Positions 1 to 12,600 are shown, counted from the stretch's first letter. The stretch is 64,000 nt of DNA from Holtermannia corniformis (GCA_001599935.1 BCIJ01000003.1:766424-830423); one strand, 5' to 3'. Program-made: numbers and translations. The notes: a model not told the origin generated them from the letters alone.

Positions 1-527
1 TAATCTGTTAGATTGGGGAAGAACCGTGATGCATCTCGCTCGCTACGGCGCTTCTTTGTAGGCTTTCGCCTACAACTCTGACGTCCCTGATGTCTAGCAC
101 GCCATCCTGACTGTCTCGCCGGATGTAGTGTCCCTCGGCGCCTTGACTACATCCTCGCCGCGGCAGACGTGTCTTGGCTACATCCTCGCCGGATGTAGTG
201 TTCGCCGGATGCGGCGATGGCAGTGTCGTAATCCAACAGATTGGGCGAGTGAGCTGACAGTCGGCAGAACGTGTACAACGAGTGCGACATCTACAAGCCG
301 TTCGCAGATGCCGGCAAGCCTGTAGTGCAGCTCGAGTGCGTGCTTCCGTACGCTGATTGTTGTAGCTAACGCGCGCAGATACACTGGGGAGATCAGCTGC
401 ACGCGACCGGGCTACTCGCTTGCGCTTCTGAGCGCAAACTCGCTATCATACACTCTGGTGACTGACATGTGCGCGCTCTCCTGCATTATCTGAGAAGCGA
501 GATGGGGCCCATATGAGTGCATATGCA
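1..527. other. No gene seen; short repeats
   Basis: No convincing coding region was found. Apart from the hairpin there is a locally repeated word: GCCGGATGTAGTGT occurs near 118 and again near 187, with CTACATCCTCGCCG copies between. The short frames on both strands look non-coding and match no family I know. Confidence 0.5.
56..75. repeat. Small perfect hairpin
   Basis: An 8-bp perfect inverted repeat (TTGTAGGC / GCCTACAA) encloses a 4-base loop TTTC. No gene was found to end here, so a terminator role cannot be argued. It may be chance or part of a structured transcript that runs off the window. Confidence 0.5.
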
Positions 528-847
528 TTAGTCTGCCACCGTGGTCGTTGCTGACTCGTATTTCTTCAACACACCCAGTGCAACCAGGTTCGCATGCTTT
601 TGATACAGTTCCTCTGACATGGTGTGCTCAACAGGTGGTGACACGAGTTCATCAGTAACTGTACATTGCTCGTACTGCTTGACCATGTAACGGAGCGTGC
701 CGTCGGGTGCCGTCTGTGGCGAGCCCTTTTCGTACGTGAAAACGGCGCAACCAGGTTCATGTCTGTGGGTCTCGGTCGCCATTTCGATCAAACCGATACT
801 GTACTCGGGGTCAATGGTAAGAAGAAAACGCGTGCTGCACTGCGTCG
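528..847 (-). CDS. Putative ABM-fold (dimeric alpha-beta barrel) protein, possibly a fragment
   Basis: The open frame runs from about 847 to a TAA at 528-530 and reads roughly as RFLLTIDPEY, a helix containing MATETHRHEPGC, a strand with LRYMVKQYE, then SPPVEH. The EPGC...F element followed by a YE strand and a short SP-x-V segment resembles antibiotic-biosynthesis monooxygenase (ABM) domains, which are heme- or quinol-handling barrels of about 100 residues. The first ATG in this frame is internal (near 782), and a 3' splice-like TTTCAG precedes the exon, so an upstream exon is likely. I could not identify that exon. It may be a real short gene, or a decayed copy. Confidence 0.35.
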
Positions 848-1290
848 CTGAAATACATAGTCTCCGAGTGATGTGAGATGAGAAGGCGGTAGAGAGAGGA
901 TGGTGCGAAGGCAGTGAGGGTTAGGCGTCTGTGCGCGCGTGGTTGGATATCGCCGGTGCTAACGTCAGTCGCGCCAACCCCCTGTCCGTTCGCCCCCTGC
1001 GGTGCCCACTGACCTGGGTGCTGCTCGTGCTTGTCCAAAGCTCGCTATAGACTGGCCTGATCAGTCGTACAGACTGCCAGGTCCTGTACATACGCACCCT
1101 GCGAGACCGGCGACAGTCGTACTGCACCGGCACGGTTGCTATTCTCTCGGTGCGTGATTCAGCCACGCCCAGGCGCGTGCATGCTTCTCGCGCCCGCGTT
1201 TCAGCTCACACCGCACAGGCCGCCGGCGTGTCCTGCGTCTTGTTGCTTGCCGATTCGTAGAGCGCACGGTGGGACGCTTGAGAGCTCAGC
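848..1290. other. Intergenic, 5' flank of the Pbp1-like gene
   Basis: No convincing gene. It probably holds the promoter and 5' leader of the ataxin-2-like gene and possibly an unrecognised first exon of the ABM-like gene on the opposite strand. Confidence 0.4.
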
Positions 1291-4056
1291 ATGGCCTCGA
1301 TTGGCCGCAACACGAAACGAGGTGGCGGCCCGGCCGGAGGCAATGCGGGCAATGGCCATGGCGGAGCACCTAGGTGGGTGGAGAGCACGACAGTACTGCT
1401 GGCGAGATATTTGATAGTGTTGACTCGTCCAGACGCTCGTCATGGCGAGCTGGACCTCCCGGGTCAGGTTCATCTCCGGCTGGCACATTGACCCCGACTC
1501 TGCCTTTCACCCCGGCCGGTCAACCTCGGGCAGTCGCCTCGCCTTCACCGTCTCTATCAAGCGGTAAGCCACACGACGGGTGAGTTTGCATCCTTCCCAT
1601 CCACCCGACACGCGCAACGCTCACCTCGATCCCCACAGTCACCCAAACGGCGCCTCGTCCTTCCGCACAGACGCCGACATTTCCCACCAGCACCATCAAC
1701 CCTCCGGCCAGCCGCAACGCGAGCTCCAGCCATGGAACGCAGGTCCAGCCCCCTTGGACGCTGCCTCCGGACCGCGGGCAAACGGCGTAGGGTCAAAAGA
1801 CGAAGAGACGTTTGGAGCTGCGACGGGCGCATGGGACCAATTTGCGACGAACGAGAAGCTGTTTGGCGCAAAGACCGACTTTGACGAGGAGATGTACACG
1901 ACCAGGCTGAACCGCGGCGGCGCGGACTTTAGGCGTAGAGAGCAGGAGGCCGAGCGGCTCGCCAAGGAGATCATGACGGTCAGTATATTCGACTGTTGCG
2001 TTGGCTTCCATCGCGTAACCGTATACCAGAGCAACGCTGACTTGCTACGTAGGGCGCGACCAACAATGCACATGTCGCAGAGGAGCGAGGGCAAGCTGTA
2101 GACGACTCGGGCAAGGACGAGGAGGACAAGTGCGTGATGACTATCTGCTGGTGCCGTACTGACGTGTACAGGTACTCTGGCGTCGTCCGCGCACCAAACG
2201 CCTATGTCCCACCAGCCGCTCGCAAGTCGCAGATTGCGCCGGGTATAGTTCAAGTTGCGGCGCCCAGTACGCCGTCACCTGCACCCGTTGCAAAGCAGAA
2301 CGGTAACGCTGTGACGCCATCTGCACTCGATGCCCTTGCTGCGGGCTTGGCCGGGGTTGGCATGGGGCGGAGCTCGAGCAACGCACCGGCTGCGGCTAGC
2401 AAGGCCGACGTACCAAAGGTTTCGGTTGAAGAACACGATGCCGCTGCGGCCGCTGCCAAGCCTGTATGTATCTGCAAATATCAACAGTATTGACGACTGA
2501 CAACCCACAGGCGGAGAAGGGCAAGGAGCTCAAACAGGTCGTTGGCGACTTCAAGGCTTTCATCGGGACCGAGCGTGAACGCCTCGACGCAAAGAAGCAA
2601 TCCATGGCCAAAACGGAGCGCACCCGGCAATTCGCCGAGCTCGTCAAGTTTGGTCAGAGCTTCAAAGTGACCCACCCTCTCCCGAAAGACATTCTCCCAA
2701 TCCTGACCAAGGACGAGCAGAAGCAAAAGGACATTGAGGCCCGCGCTCTCGACGCCGCAAACGCCAAAAAGGTCGCGTCGCCGAGTTCGTCGGCGTCTGC
2801 GAAACCGTCGCCTGCGCCTCAGCCGAAGAAGATTGCAATGAAGATTCAAGAGATTCCGGCGTTTGGCGCGAAGCGGGCCAGTGTCAAGCCGCCTACGGTG
2901 CCAGTGGAGGGATCGGCCACGCAGAACATACCGCAGCCGGTGGGATCGCCGACGCCCTCGGCCACTTCGCAGACGAGCCTGGCGGCCAAGCTGAACCCCA
3001 AGGCTTCGTCGTTTGTTTTCAAACCGTCTGCTGCTTCGTTTACGCCCAAGGCGGTGAGTGTATCGCTGACGCGCTGTGACAAGCTGACGTATCGCGCAGG
3101 CTGACGGTCAGCCGGCTGCTGGTCCTGTAAGCGGCTATTCCAACGGTCACCTGAAACTTGCTGACGTGCACAGTCCAACTCGACTCCCCCTCCTGCGTCT
3201 GTCGCCGCAGCTAGCCCCGTTGCAAGTGGAGCGGCTCCTTCTGGCCCTCTGAACCCTTTCTTCCAGGGTCAGCCTGTTCGCAGGACACCAGGAATCAATG
3301 TACGAGACGATTTCAACCCGTGGAAGCACAACAAACTTGCCGAGGCGTCGACGATCGGTCAGTCACCCAACATCCATACACGCTGCGACTGATCCAAGCA
3401 GCTCCAGCATGGCCGTACAGCGGCAAGCGGTTCACCGCAATGTTCCCGCCGGTTTCCGCCATGCACCCGCCACCCGGTTCGTTCGAGGAAGAGGGTGTGG
3501 TCGGTCCACACGGGGTCCAGCTGCCGCCAAACGGGCCCGGGTTCAACCCGGGCTACGCATACCAGCCTTACCGGTATGGTCAACCTGGCATGATGCCGCA
3601 AATGCCCATGCAGGGCGCTGGGCCTTACCCACCTCAATACCCCGGCCAGATGTCAGGTCCGGCGCAGGGTCCTGGACCAATGTACTATAACCCTGGGATG
3701 CCCCGTGAGTCCGACTCTGGGCCAAGCAGTGCACGATTGACGAGACGACAGAAGGTCCGCACTACATGGCCGGGCCGGGCAATTTCTCGCCTAATGGACC
3801 GAACCGTCAAGCTGGCCCTGGCCCGGGACCGGGACCAGGTCCTCAGCAGATGTACTATGCGATGCAGAGCCCTCCTCGTGCGTCGCGCTCTGGCTTGCTG
3901 AACGATCACTCGCTGATTCTCGCAGCCAACCACCCGATGCCTTTCCCACCGCCTCAGCAGTTCCAGCAAGTCCCGCCGCAGACGCCACAGCAGGTCCCCC
4001 AGGCGATCCCTGGCCAAGGTCAGCCCGCCCCGCCAGCGGGCTTTGATGCGCGCTAG
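1291..4056 (+). CDS. PBP1: Ataxin-2/Pbp1-like poly(A)-binding-protein-binding protein
   Basis: Ataxin-2 family proteins bind poly(A)-binding protein and act in mRNA stability and stress-granule assembly in the cytoplasm. Exon 3 carries a clear LsmAD domain ([24 protein letters not shown]), followed by the conserved [18 protein letters not shown] segment. A PAM2-like motif ([13 protein letters not shown], near 2988-3026) would bind the MLLE domain of Pab1. The C-terminal half is low-complexity Pro/Gly/Gln with [13 protein letters not shown]. About nine exons are separated by short introns, and the stop TAG is at 4054-4056. Oddly, no Lsm fold is recognisable ahead of LsmAD: exon 1 is Gly-rich and the frame of exon 2 (about 1433-1563) is ambiguous, with neither choice resembling Lsm. 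The start at 1291 is the best ATG. Confidence 0.85.
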
Positions 4057-4360
4057 CTGCGCCGGGCGGAAAAGATGCGAGATGGCGTGTAGCTCTTTTG
4101 GGATGCATTCTGTCATCCGCACTGGTGCCACGAGTCAATCTCAAACATGACAATGCATGGCTCTGCGGGATCAGGACCGGAGAGTGTAGTGTATGGCTTG
4201 GAGGGAGCGAGTCAAGCGGCATAGGCCGAGCAGGCAGGTCAAGGACAGGGGAGAATTATGTACGGTGAAGAGGTAGAGTCCGAGGGTAGGTCTGATCTGT
4301 GGCCAGGAAAGAGCGTCAGCTCGCCGCTCGGCCAATGTCACAAAGCACACGCACGGGCTA
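4057..4360. other. Convergent 3' flanks
   Basis: This spacer lies between the stop codons of the Pbp1-like gene and the cyclin gene. It presumably holds both 3' UTRs. No gene or obvious repeat was seen. Confidence 0.5.
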
Positions 4361-6183
4361 TCACAGATCGTTCACGAGAGCCCACTCGCGCGCAAACTGG
4401 GAAGCGCGCAAAAACTTCTTGTTGGCGTACTTTTTGTAGACAAAGACGCTCTCAAAGTCGTGTTCGACCAGGCGCTCGCACAGGAACTCTGCCCCGGGCA
4501 GGATCTGCGTCTCGGTGTAGCCAGAGTAGAAGACGAAGGATTCGTTCTGGTGTGCGTTAGCGCAGCACTGGGCTTGAGAGACGGGATCAGACTGACCCAG
4601 TCACCGTGCAGCATCCTCCGGGCGAGGTACATGCCGATCGCGGCAATCAAGCTTGGGCGCGCGCGGAGGAAGCGGTGGTCCATCAACGTGACCTCCATCA
4701 GGAACTTTGACAGCGTCCGGGTCTGAATGTCATAGTCGTCTGCCTTTGAGATCCGGCGAACCCAAGAGTACGGCGAGCAGTAGGATGAGACTGAAAAGTC
4801 GAGCGTTTGCAGAATGATGCGTTCCCCCTTGAGGATCTCGTCTTTCGTGTAGCCGTTTTCCGTCATGTAGACGAATTCATCGACGCTGTCAAAGTTAGCG
4901 CTGGCGGTTGTCAAGTCGGGGCACTGGCTTACCTCGGCGCGAGGATCTCTTCATACTTTGCGGCAATGAACATTGCGGTCACGCCGACTAGTTGGAGCTT
5001 TACGAGCGAGACGACGCGGATCGAGAGGAAGCGGTCGACGAGGTTGACGGCGATCCAGAGCGTCTCGGGCAGCATGTGGTAGCGCAGGTGGACTTGGAGC
5101 AACCAGTCGATCAACGTCGTCCGCATCTGCCACTCGATCTCGGTCTGAAACTCCATGTAGCGCGGGTTCGGCATGACCGATTGCTGCAAATGTCAGCTAG
5201 AGGCCAGCGCGAGTGACCAAGGACTGACCTCGAGATCCTCCATGTAGCCGAAAATGTCGTCGGCGTACTCGGCCACCATGGTGGTATCAAACATGTCGAC
5301 CTCGTCTTCATAATTCGCGCGAACGTCTGCGAGCTGCTGCTCGACGTCGCGCTGCTGCGACTCGTCCAGTGCAAGCCAATCATCTTCGTCCTCGTCCTCG
5401 TCCTCCTCTTCCTCCTCGTCGAGCATCGACGAGCCGTCGCCGTTGGCCATCGTCTTCATCCCGCTCAACGACGGCGTGAGGCCGCTCCCGTTCAGCTTGG
5501 TTCTAGCAGAGTGACCATCGACATCCATGACTTCCGAGGCGTCTTCACCCTCTAGGTCGATTCCGGCTTCATCGTCTGTGCTCTCGACCACTGGCTTTTG
5601 CGCGGCCGGTCGCGGTGCGTGCCGGGGCAAAGGCGCGGTCGGGCGGTTGGTGATTTGAGCAGCAGGCTGCAGAGCTGGCCGTGCGCTCGTACCGGCCGTC
5701 GAAGCGACCGGCTTGCTCACTGGCCGCGGCTTGGTCGCGGGCACAGCGGTCGGCGCAGAGGAAATCGATCGCGAACGTGCAGGCCCAGTGCCCGCGGGCG
5801 CCTTGACAGCTGCCTTTTTAGTCGGCTCCTCGACGTTTGCCTCCTGTCAGACGGTCGTCAATCGGTGTACTCTCAACGTACAGTGTCAACACGACGTACC
5901 CTGTTGGTGACGTTGCCCAGTGCCGAACGCTTTGCGCCGACTTTGGAAATACCGCCCGTGCCAGCAGCCTTTGCCGCGACACTGTGCTTGCCTGCCAGCA
6001 CCGGCTTTGCGACACCGGCAATGTTGTTGAGCGACGGCTTGGCGCGAACGGCCGCCTGTTGGGGTGCAGCATTCTCGTCCGTCTTGACCAATGTCCTAGT
6101 CGTCGTACGCGGGCGCGCAGCAGGTAGCTGCTGTCATCAGCACAAGGCAAGACTGTACGAGCTCGACAAACTCTTGTCGCCAT
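4361..6183 (-). CDS. B-type mitotic cyclin
   Basis: Regulatory subunit of Cdk1, driving entry into mitosis and destroyed by the APC/C. A short first exon (MATR) is followed by RTTTRTLVKTDENA and a textbook destruction box RSALGNVTN. An acidic linker (runs of D/E near 5386-5440) leads to the cyclin box with MRTTLIDWLLQVH, NLVDRFLS and AAKYEEI. The C-terminal cyclin fold contains FLMEVTLMDHRFL and ends FVFYSGYTETQ...REWALVNDL, with the stop at 4361-4363. Five introns of 40-60 bases were inferred. It is convergent with the Pbp1-like gene (305 bases between stops). Family membership is certain; which yeast CLB it corresponds to is not. Confidence 0.92.
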
Positions 6184-6926
6184 CTTGCCGGGGTCGCTAG
6201 ACTCTGTTTTGATTCTCGCTCCGAGCTCGTCGCCGTACCAGAGGATGACCAGTCTAGTGTGTTCAAGAGGCAATCGTTAAAAGAAGTCGTCAATGTCTAC
6301 CGCGGGGTCGTCAGCGTCCTTTGCGCGCGGTAAACAACACGGGGTGGGGGGGGGTCCGAGACGTACCTAGCGTTCCGGGTTGGACGAAAAGAGCTAGACG
6401 GTCGTGCTGTGACGGTGGCGCGCTCGAGTGAGATCAAGAGTGAGCAGTGGGAGACGGTGTCAAGCTGTCGAGGGGGGGGAAGTCGGTCGTCGTGAGCAGA
6501 CGGTAGATGTTGCGCGGTCGACCTGAATCTAAACAGAGGGGGTTTGGTGCGCGGGGTTATTTCACCCGCGAAGATTACCGACGCCGCGTGCCAGGGCCAG
6601 GCAGTGCTGCCGGGTGGGTATTCGGGACCAGGTGCGGTGAGCTGTGGGCGGGTGGACTGTCGTGTGGTGCACTCGGAGGGAATGAGTCGCTGCTACGTAG
6701 TGCCGCACCCAGGCGCTCTGAAAAGAAAGAAAAGAAATCAACCGCGTTGCGTGTCACACCAGGCACGCTCACGAGCGATCAGTTTGTTCACGCCGAGCGC
6801 GGTGTCAGTGCAGCACATGGCACCGCCGAGAAAGATGAACAGCGTCTCATATCGACTCGCTATCCAAAGAAAATACAAAAGGCCCTCGCGATCGATCTGC
6901 CTTTACCCCGCGCACGAGCGTACGGC
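6184..6926. other. Cyclin promoter and eL6 3' flank; G-rich tracts
   Basis: No coding region is supported. Runs of G occur near 6343-6356 (GGGGTGGGGGGGGG) and near 6470-6480, which could form G-quadruplexes on the + strand in the presumed cyclin promoter. A 200-codon + strand frame at 6507-7109 overlaps the eL6 last exon and has no family resemblance. Confidence 0.45.
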
Positions 6927-7880
6927 TTAGAACTTGAGGTCGTGAACGCGGTCACCGCGCGAGAGGCCGAACGAGGCCTTGAGGTATTTCGAGAGGTTGT
7001 CGACCTTCTTGATCGCGGTCAAGATGGCGGCGTCGACGGCCTGGAGAGTGTCAGTCGTGTACGCCAGAGCTGGGTGGTTCACTGCAACGTCGACCGCTCG
7101 AGGCGGTGAATCGACAGATTTGTCCCGGCTCACGAGCGCGCTCGCTGACAAACCTTTTGCTCAGACTTCTTCTCCTCGGGGAACGCCTTCTTCTCCTTGT
7201 TCTCGCCAAAGAAATCACCCTCCTTGGACGCCTTGGTGGCGGCGCTGGAGCGGGTAAAGTAGGCGTCGTTGACCGTCTCGGGCACGCCGACGGCGGAAAT
7301 GTCAACCTTTGTCGAGGTCGCGATCACGTAGGCCTGGCCGACGCGGCGGAGGGGAACGCCGTTGATCCTGCCGAGCGTTAGTGAGGGTCCACTACGATAG
7401 CGCAAGGAAGGGAGCTGACGCTCCCCTCCTCGAGACCACTCACTTGTAAGGACCAGTGACGAGGAGCAAGCCCGAGTCGAGCTGCTTGAGGAAGACGACG
7501 CGCTTGCCGCGGAACCGACCGGCAAGCAAGATCAAGACGGTACCCGGGGTAATCGAAGCACGGAGCTGAGTCTTGCCAGCCGTCTTGCGCGAGACACGGG
7601 GACGGGCAACGTCCTCGGCAGGGTAGTACTTGGACGCCTTGGTGGCGGCCGAGGGCACAATGCGCTTCTCGCCGTTGGCCTTGCCGCCAATCGACTTTTC
7701 AGTGTGCGCGGCGGCCTCGGTCTTGGCGGGTGCCGTCGACGTCTTCTTGCCTGGGGGTTGGGTTAGATGCGAGTCAAGGTGGGAAGGGATGGACGCACCC
7801 TTGTGGAGACCACGCTTGGCGGCGACCTGCGAGCGCGAAAGGCGGCCGACGTTGGGGGCGAGGGGGGCGGAGCGGGCCAT
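6927..7880 (-). CDS. RPL6: 60S ribosomal protein eL6
   Basis: Structural protein of the large ribosomal subunit. The N-terminus [20 protein letters not shown] is Lys/Arg-rich. The core reads KYYPAEDV, then [20 protein letters not shown] and [20 protein letters not shown], followed across an intron by [19 protein letters not shown]. The final exon ends [17 protein letters not shown] at the stop. All are standard eL6 landmarks. Three introns lie near 7752-7799, 7375-7443 and 7030-7151. It is divergent from the methyltransferase gene at 8446, so the 565-base spacer likely carries both promoters. Confidence 0.95.
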
Positions 7881-8445
7881 CTGGGGTTGTTAGCGACTGT
7901 CGAGGCATAGGTTGTCACGGCGAGTATCGAGTGCGACTGGAGGCACGCTGGGTTCACTCTGCAGTCAAGTGCAGAGCGCAAACCAAGTGATCGCGTACCA
8001 GTCGAGACACCATCCTCCTGACCCCTCTCGGTCATCTACATCTCGCACGCAGCCTCATCCACCTCCCGTATCCGTCCCCGCCCTGTCCCTCTCGTCTGAC
8101 TGAACCCCACCCTGATCGATACCAACCTTTTTGAATCGTCTTGAAGATGGGACTCTTTCCTACGCTGGATCGCTCGCTGGCTTGAGGCCGGCAGCGGCGA
8201 GCGGCAGGCGGGGCGAGTGTGGCAGATTCGCTGAATTTCGTCGGCGTTTGGTTTGTAACGCCGCGAGTGAGGGGGTTGACGGATTCGCCACTCGCACGCC
8301 TAAACGCGTCATCGGGCAGATAGAGACGCGGAAAGAGACGCGGCGGGAGAACAGGAGCTCGACAGCACCAGCACCAGCATACCACGGCAGCAGCACACAA
8401 CACCGCACAACACAGCACAGCACAGCCTGACACTACCAACAGACC
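7881..8445. promoter_or_regulatory. Shared divergent promoter region, eL6 / methyltransferase
   Basis: This is the 565-base spacer between two divergent start codons. Close to the methyltransferase start the + strand becomes CA-rich (repeated CACAACA/CAGCACAGC words, about 8360-8430), probably its 5' leader. No TATA box stands out. The promoter role is inferred only from position. Confidence 0.5.
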
Positions 8446-9586
8446 ATGCCACCACCGCAACCGTACGATCCAAACTTCCCACCCAACCTCAACATTGCTC
8501 CCCTCTTGCCAACCGCATTCCAGAGTGGCACCAGTACCAGCACGTCCGCCGCAGACGAGTGGGACCAGACACGCGGGATCGAGCAGTATGGGATCGCAGG
8601 GCGCGTGTGGTGCGTCGGTGCGTGTAGCGCTACGTCTGTACTGTCGCATCACGCTGACGCCTTCGCACAGGGACGCATCCTACCCACTGCTACCCTACGT
8701 GACACGCCCAGCTTCATCCTCAGCACTCGAGTTCTCGCCGCCCTGCTCGCTCTTTGACGAGCGCTGCGCTACAGAGGCAATCACTCTGCTTGAGCTCGGC
8801 TCAGGCCAATCCCTGGCTTCACTCCACCTCGCGACCCAGCTCCCCGCTTCAGCCCAAATCATCCTCACAGACCTCCCGGAAGTCGTCTCGCTCTGTCAAA
8901 AGAATGCTCAAGACAAGCTGAACCCTGTGAATCGCTCACACCGCGCAGACGTCGTCGTGCAGGGGCTAGCGTGGGGGGATGAAGACAGCGTTGCCGAGTT
9001 GGCAGGCAGGGTGGAGGGTAGGCGAGGATTGACGCATGTCTTGCTGTGCGATCTAGTGCGTGCCGCGTCGTGCTGATACCACTCGGCTGATGAGCTACGA
9101 ATGGGCAGATCTACTTTCCGCATCTGTATCCGCTCCTTCTACGGACCTTGCTACAAGTCACTTCACCGCCGTTCGCGCCAGGGCCCAAAGTCACACCATC
9201 TTCAGCCACGCAAGCAACTCACGTCTCACTACCCCAAGTCATCATCTCATGTACGTCGATCACCTCTTTCCCCTTCCGACTTGCTGATTCTCGCAGATAA
9301 ATCCCGCAGCCTAGCCCTCGAGGAATCCTTCTTTGAAGCGCTCTCGCTCTATTTCAAGATTGAGCCCGTGCTCTCGCGCCAGCGCTACCCAGACGCACAG
9401 TGGGACCTGCACGGCGCTCAACACGATACGAAACTCTACATCGGTCATCGATGGCCCACACCGACCGACTGGCCGATCCCGACGATTGACCAAGTCATGA
9501 ACCCGGACAGCGCGAGAGGGGTCGTACGGGGCGAGGGAGGGTTTGGGCTCATAGAAGGCTTGTTTGGTGGCTTGGAGTGGGACTGA
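8446..9586 (+). CDS. Methyltransf_16-type protein lysine methyltransferase (Efm6/METTL21-like)
   Basis: Predicted S-adenosylmethionine-dependent methyltransferase of the METTL21/EEF-methyltransferase group, which modify lysines on elongation factors and chaperones. After GIEQYGIAGRVWDASYPLL come the SAM-binding motif I (LLELGSGQS), the acidic motif II (IILTDLPEVVSLCQKN) and a LLCDLIYFPHLYPLL segment. Near the end YKSRSLALEESFF matches the family C-terminus. Four exons are joined by introns near 8619-8671, 9058-9110 and 9252-9297; the stop is at 9584-9586. The exact yeast orthologue is uncertain: Efm6 (YNL024c) seems closest from memory. Confidence 0.75.
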
Positions 9587-9694
9587 GCGCGGTAGAGTCA
9601 TGCAACGCGCTTCGGTGGCAAACGCCGGTCACGTGGCGTGTTCAGAAAGTCTTGAACGCTCATCTTATGCATCGGTATCCCTCGGCTCGCAACC

Positions 9695-12600
9695 ATGCCA
9701 CCGCCAGTACGAGAACGATACAATGCGAAAGCAAGAGGCTCCACAGCTGGTGGCTCGAGCGGGCACAAGAATCGCAAGCGGGGCAAGATGGGCAGCGAAG
9801 CGGCGCCGGTTGAGACGTTTGGTGTGCAGGACGAGGTCGGTCGTATGGTTGGAGACGGAGGGACTGGGCTGATGGATCATAGCACCCGGTGGAGATACCA
9901 AGAGAACCGGGCATGAGCTCCAAGAAGCGGAAACGGATGGACTCGTATATCGTGCGTGGGTTCTGACAAGTGATCGGCATGCTGATCAACGACCTGTCAC
10001 CTAGGCCAAGAAACTGAAATCAGAACAAAGGGCAGCCACCATCTCGTTGATCGCCTCGCACGCTCCGAGCTCCACTTCACTCTCCCAATCGTTCCTCTCG
10101 ACTTCCACGTTGGGCCAGCACCCGCTGAACCCGTCCAGTGCGAAAGAGAGGCTGCAGCGTGAAGAGGATCGGAATGTGCGCCGAGGGATCGCGGCGATCA
10201 AGCGACGACGAGGGATCGGAGCGGATGGGCTTAGTGAGAGTGAGAGTGAGGAAGAGGTGCGCGGGAAGGGTAAAGGTAAAGAGAGGGAGCGTGTGGTCGA
10301 GGTTGTGCGGGACAATGGCGTCGACGAGGACGTTGAAGAGGTCGAGGGCGTCAAGGCGACCGTGGTGCCGAAAGTCGACAAGGCGGCAGAGAGGGCCAAG
10401 GCGAGAGGCAAGGGTAAAGGTGTGATGCCCCGCAAGGTGGGTCACTCGCCTCTAGCTGTGTGGGACTGATGGATGGAATAGGCCGACTGGAACACGGGAC
10501 TGTTACCGACTCAGCCGCAAGCCGAGGAATCAGACTTTGACTCGTCGGATTCAGCGAATGATAGCTCGGACGAGGAGGTCCTGCAGGCTGGACCGAGCCG
10601 GAGTCGGTCGCTGCCTGCGCCTGCGCCAGGAATCCCTACAAAGCCAGTTGGGACCGGTGGCGCGTTGAAGCGGAACGCAGATGGCAGTGTTGCCATGCCC
10701 AAGATGCTGCCGAGGAAGACGGGCAAGAAGGTGATTTAGGCTAGCGTTGGGTGTGGTGATCGGAGTTGACGCTGGACAGCTGTTGGGCCGGAATCTGCGA
10801 AGGGGCGACAAGGCTGCTGCGCTGGCTGCCGAAATGGACGACGACAGCGACGAGGATATGGACGACGAGGACGACGGCGAGAATGATGAAAACAGTGACG
10901 AAGAGGGTGACAGTGGCGACGAGGATGAGGACGGCAACGAGGAAAGTGACGACGCGCCGCCGCCCGTCAAGAAGCGCGCTCTTGGCTTTAAAGATTGGGC
11001 ACTCAAGCAAATGGGTCAATCGGCTGCTACGACCGCTCCGGATCTTGCGAGTAAACCTGCCAAGCCTGCTGCCAAAGCTGCCTCACGACCTCCAGGCGCA
11101 CTCGCCATCGGACCTCTTGGCGCCGACTTTCAAGTGCCCACGACCTCTCTGCTATCCCGCACACCTGGCGGTGCGCTCAACCCCAAGTCGGACGCCGTCA
11201 ACGCCATCGACCTCAATAAACCCCGACCCAAGATCAAACGCCGCGATTCGGTCGACGAAGCGCGCATGGGCCTGCCGATTGTCGCAGAGGAGCAAAACTT
11301 GATGGAAGCCATTCTGCTCCACCCCGTCGTGGTCGTCTGTGGTGAGACGGGTAGTGGTAAGACGACGCAGATGCCGCAAATGCTGTACGAGGCTGGCTTT
11401 GGCTTCAAGGGGTCGGGTGGGTCTTTGCACCGCGCCGCTGGAGCCTAGCTGACAAGACAGACAACCCTGGGATGATCGCCGTGACTCAACCACGACGAGT
11501 CGCAGCTGTCTCGCTCGCTGTACGCGTCGCCGACGAGCTCGACATGCCATCAAACTCGGCATTAGTAGCCCACCAGATCCGTTACTCGTCAACGACTTCA
11601 CCCCAGACGGCCATCAAGTTCATGACGGACGGTGTGCTGCTTCGCGAGCTCTCGCAAGACTTTTTGCTGTCTAAATATAGCGTCGTCGTCGTTGACGAGG
11701 CGCACGAGCGCGGAGTCAACACTGATGTGCTGATCGGTGTGCTGAGTCGGGTGGCCAAGTTGCGCGAAAAGCTCTGGCGGGAGGGGAAGGACGATGTCAA
11801 GGTGCGTTGTGAGCTATCGCGGATACATGGACTGACTATTGCAGCCCCTCCGTATCGTCATCATGTCGGCTACACTCCGTGTATCCGATTTCGCACAAAA
11901 CTCGACCTTGTTCGCGATCCCACCGCCCATCATCCATATCCCAGCACGTCAACATCCTGTGACGATCCACTTCAATCGTCGTACGCCTAGCGACTACGTG
12001 ACTGAAGCGTACAAGAAGACTGTCAAGATCCACGCTCGGTTACCACCGGGCGGGATCTTGATCTTCATGACGGGTCAAGGCGAGATCCAGGCGTTGTGCC
12101 GGAAACTGGACAAGCGCTTTGGGCGGAAAGCTCTGGGTGAGAAGAAGCGTCGACGGAGCGAGCTTGCTTCTGAAGGCGCTCGTGGACGCGAAGAGGCGAA
12201 GCGGTGGGAAGAGGGCGTGGAGGACGAGCCGGCGCCTGTTCAGGCCGATTTCCTGGATGGTGAGTGCTCTGCGGGATGGGGCCGTCGTGCTGAGCTGTGC
12301 AGGCGATATCGAGGCCGAAGACTTTGACCTAGGTGGCCAAGATGACCTCGCAGCCGATGTCGACGACGGTGACGCCGAAAGCGACCTAGAAGCGCTCGAC
12401 AGCGACGACGATGACGAAATTGACGAGCGCCTAGGGATTGATGCGGAAGAATCAGAGGGTACGTACTTGCACTAGTCTCGTCCTCTGACACGCATAGTGC
12501 CGATGCACATCCTCCCGCTCTACTCTCTACTACCCAACGATCAACAAATGCTTGTTTTCAGAGACCCGCCTGCCGACTCGCGCCTTGTCATCATCGCAAC

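Noticed and set aside
6507..7109. 200-codon + frame over the eL6 3' region
   Set aside because: It runs antisense into the eL6 last exon and has no family resemblance.
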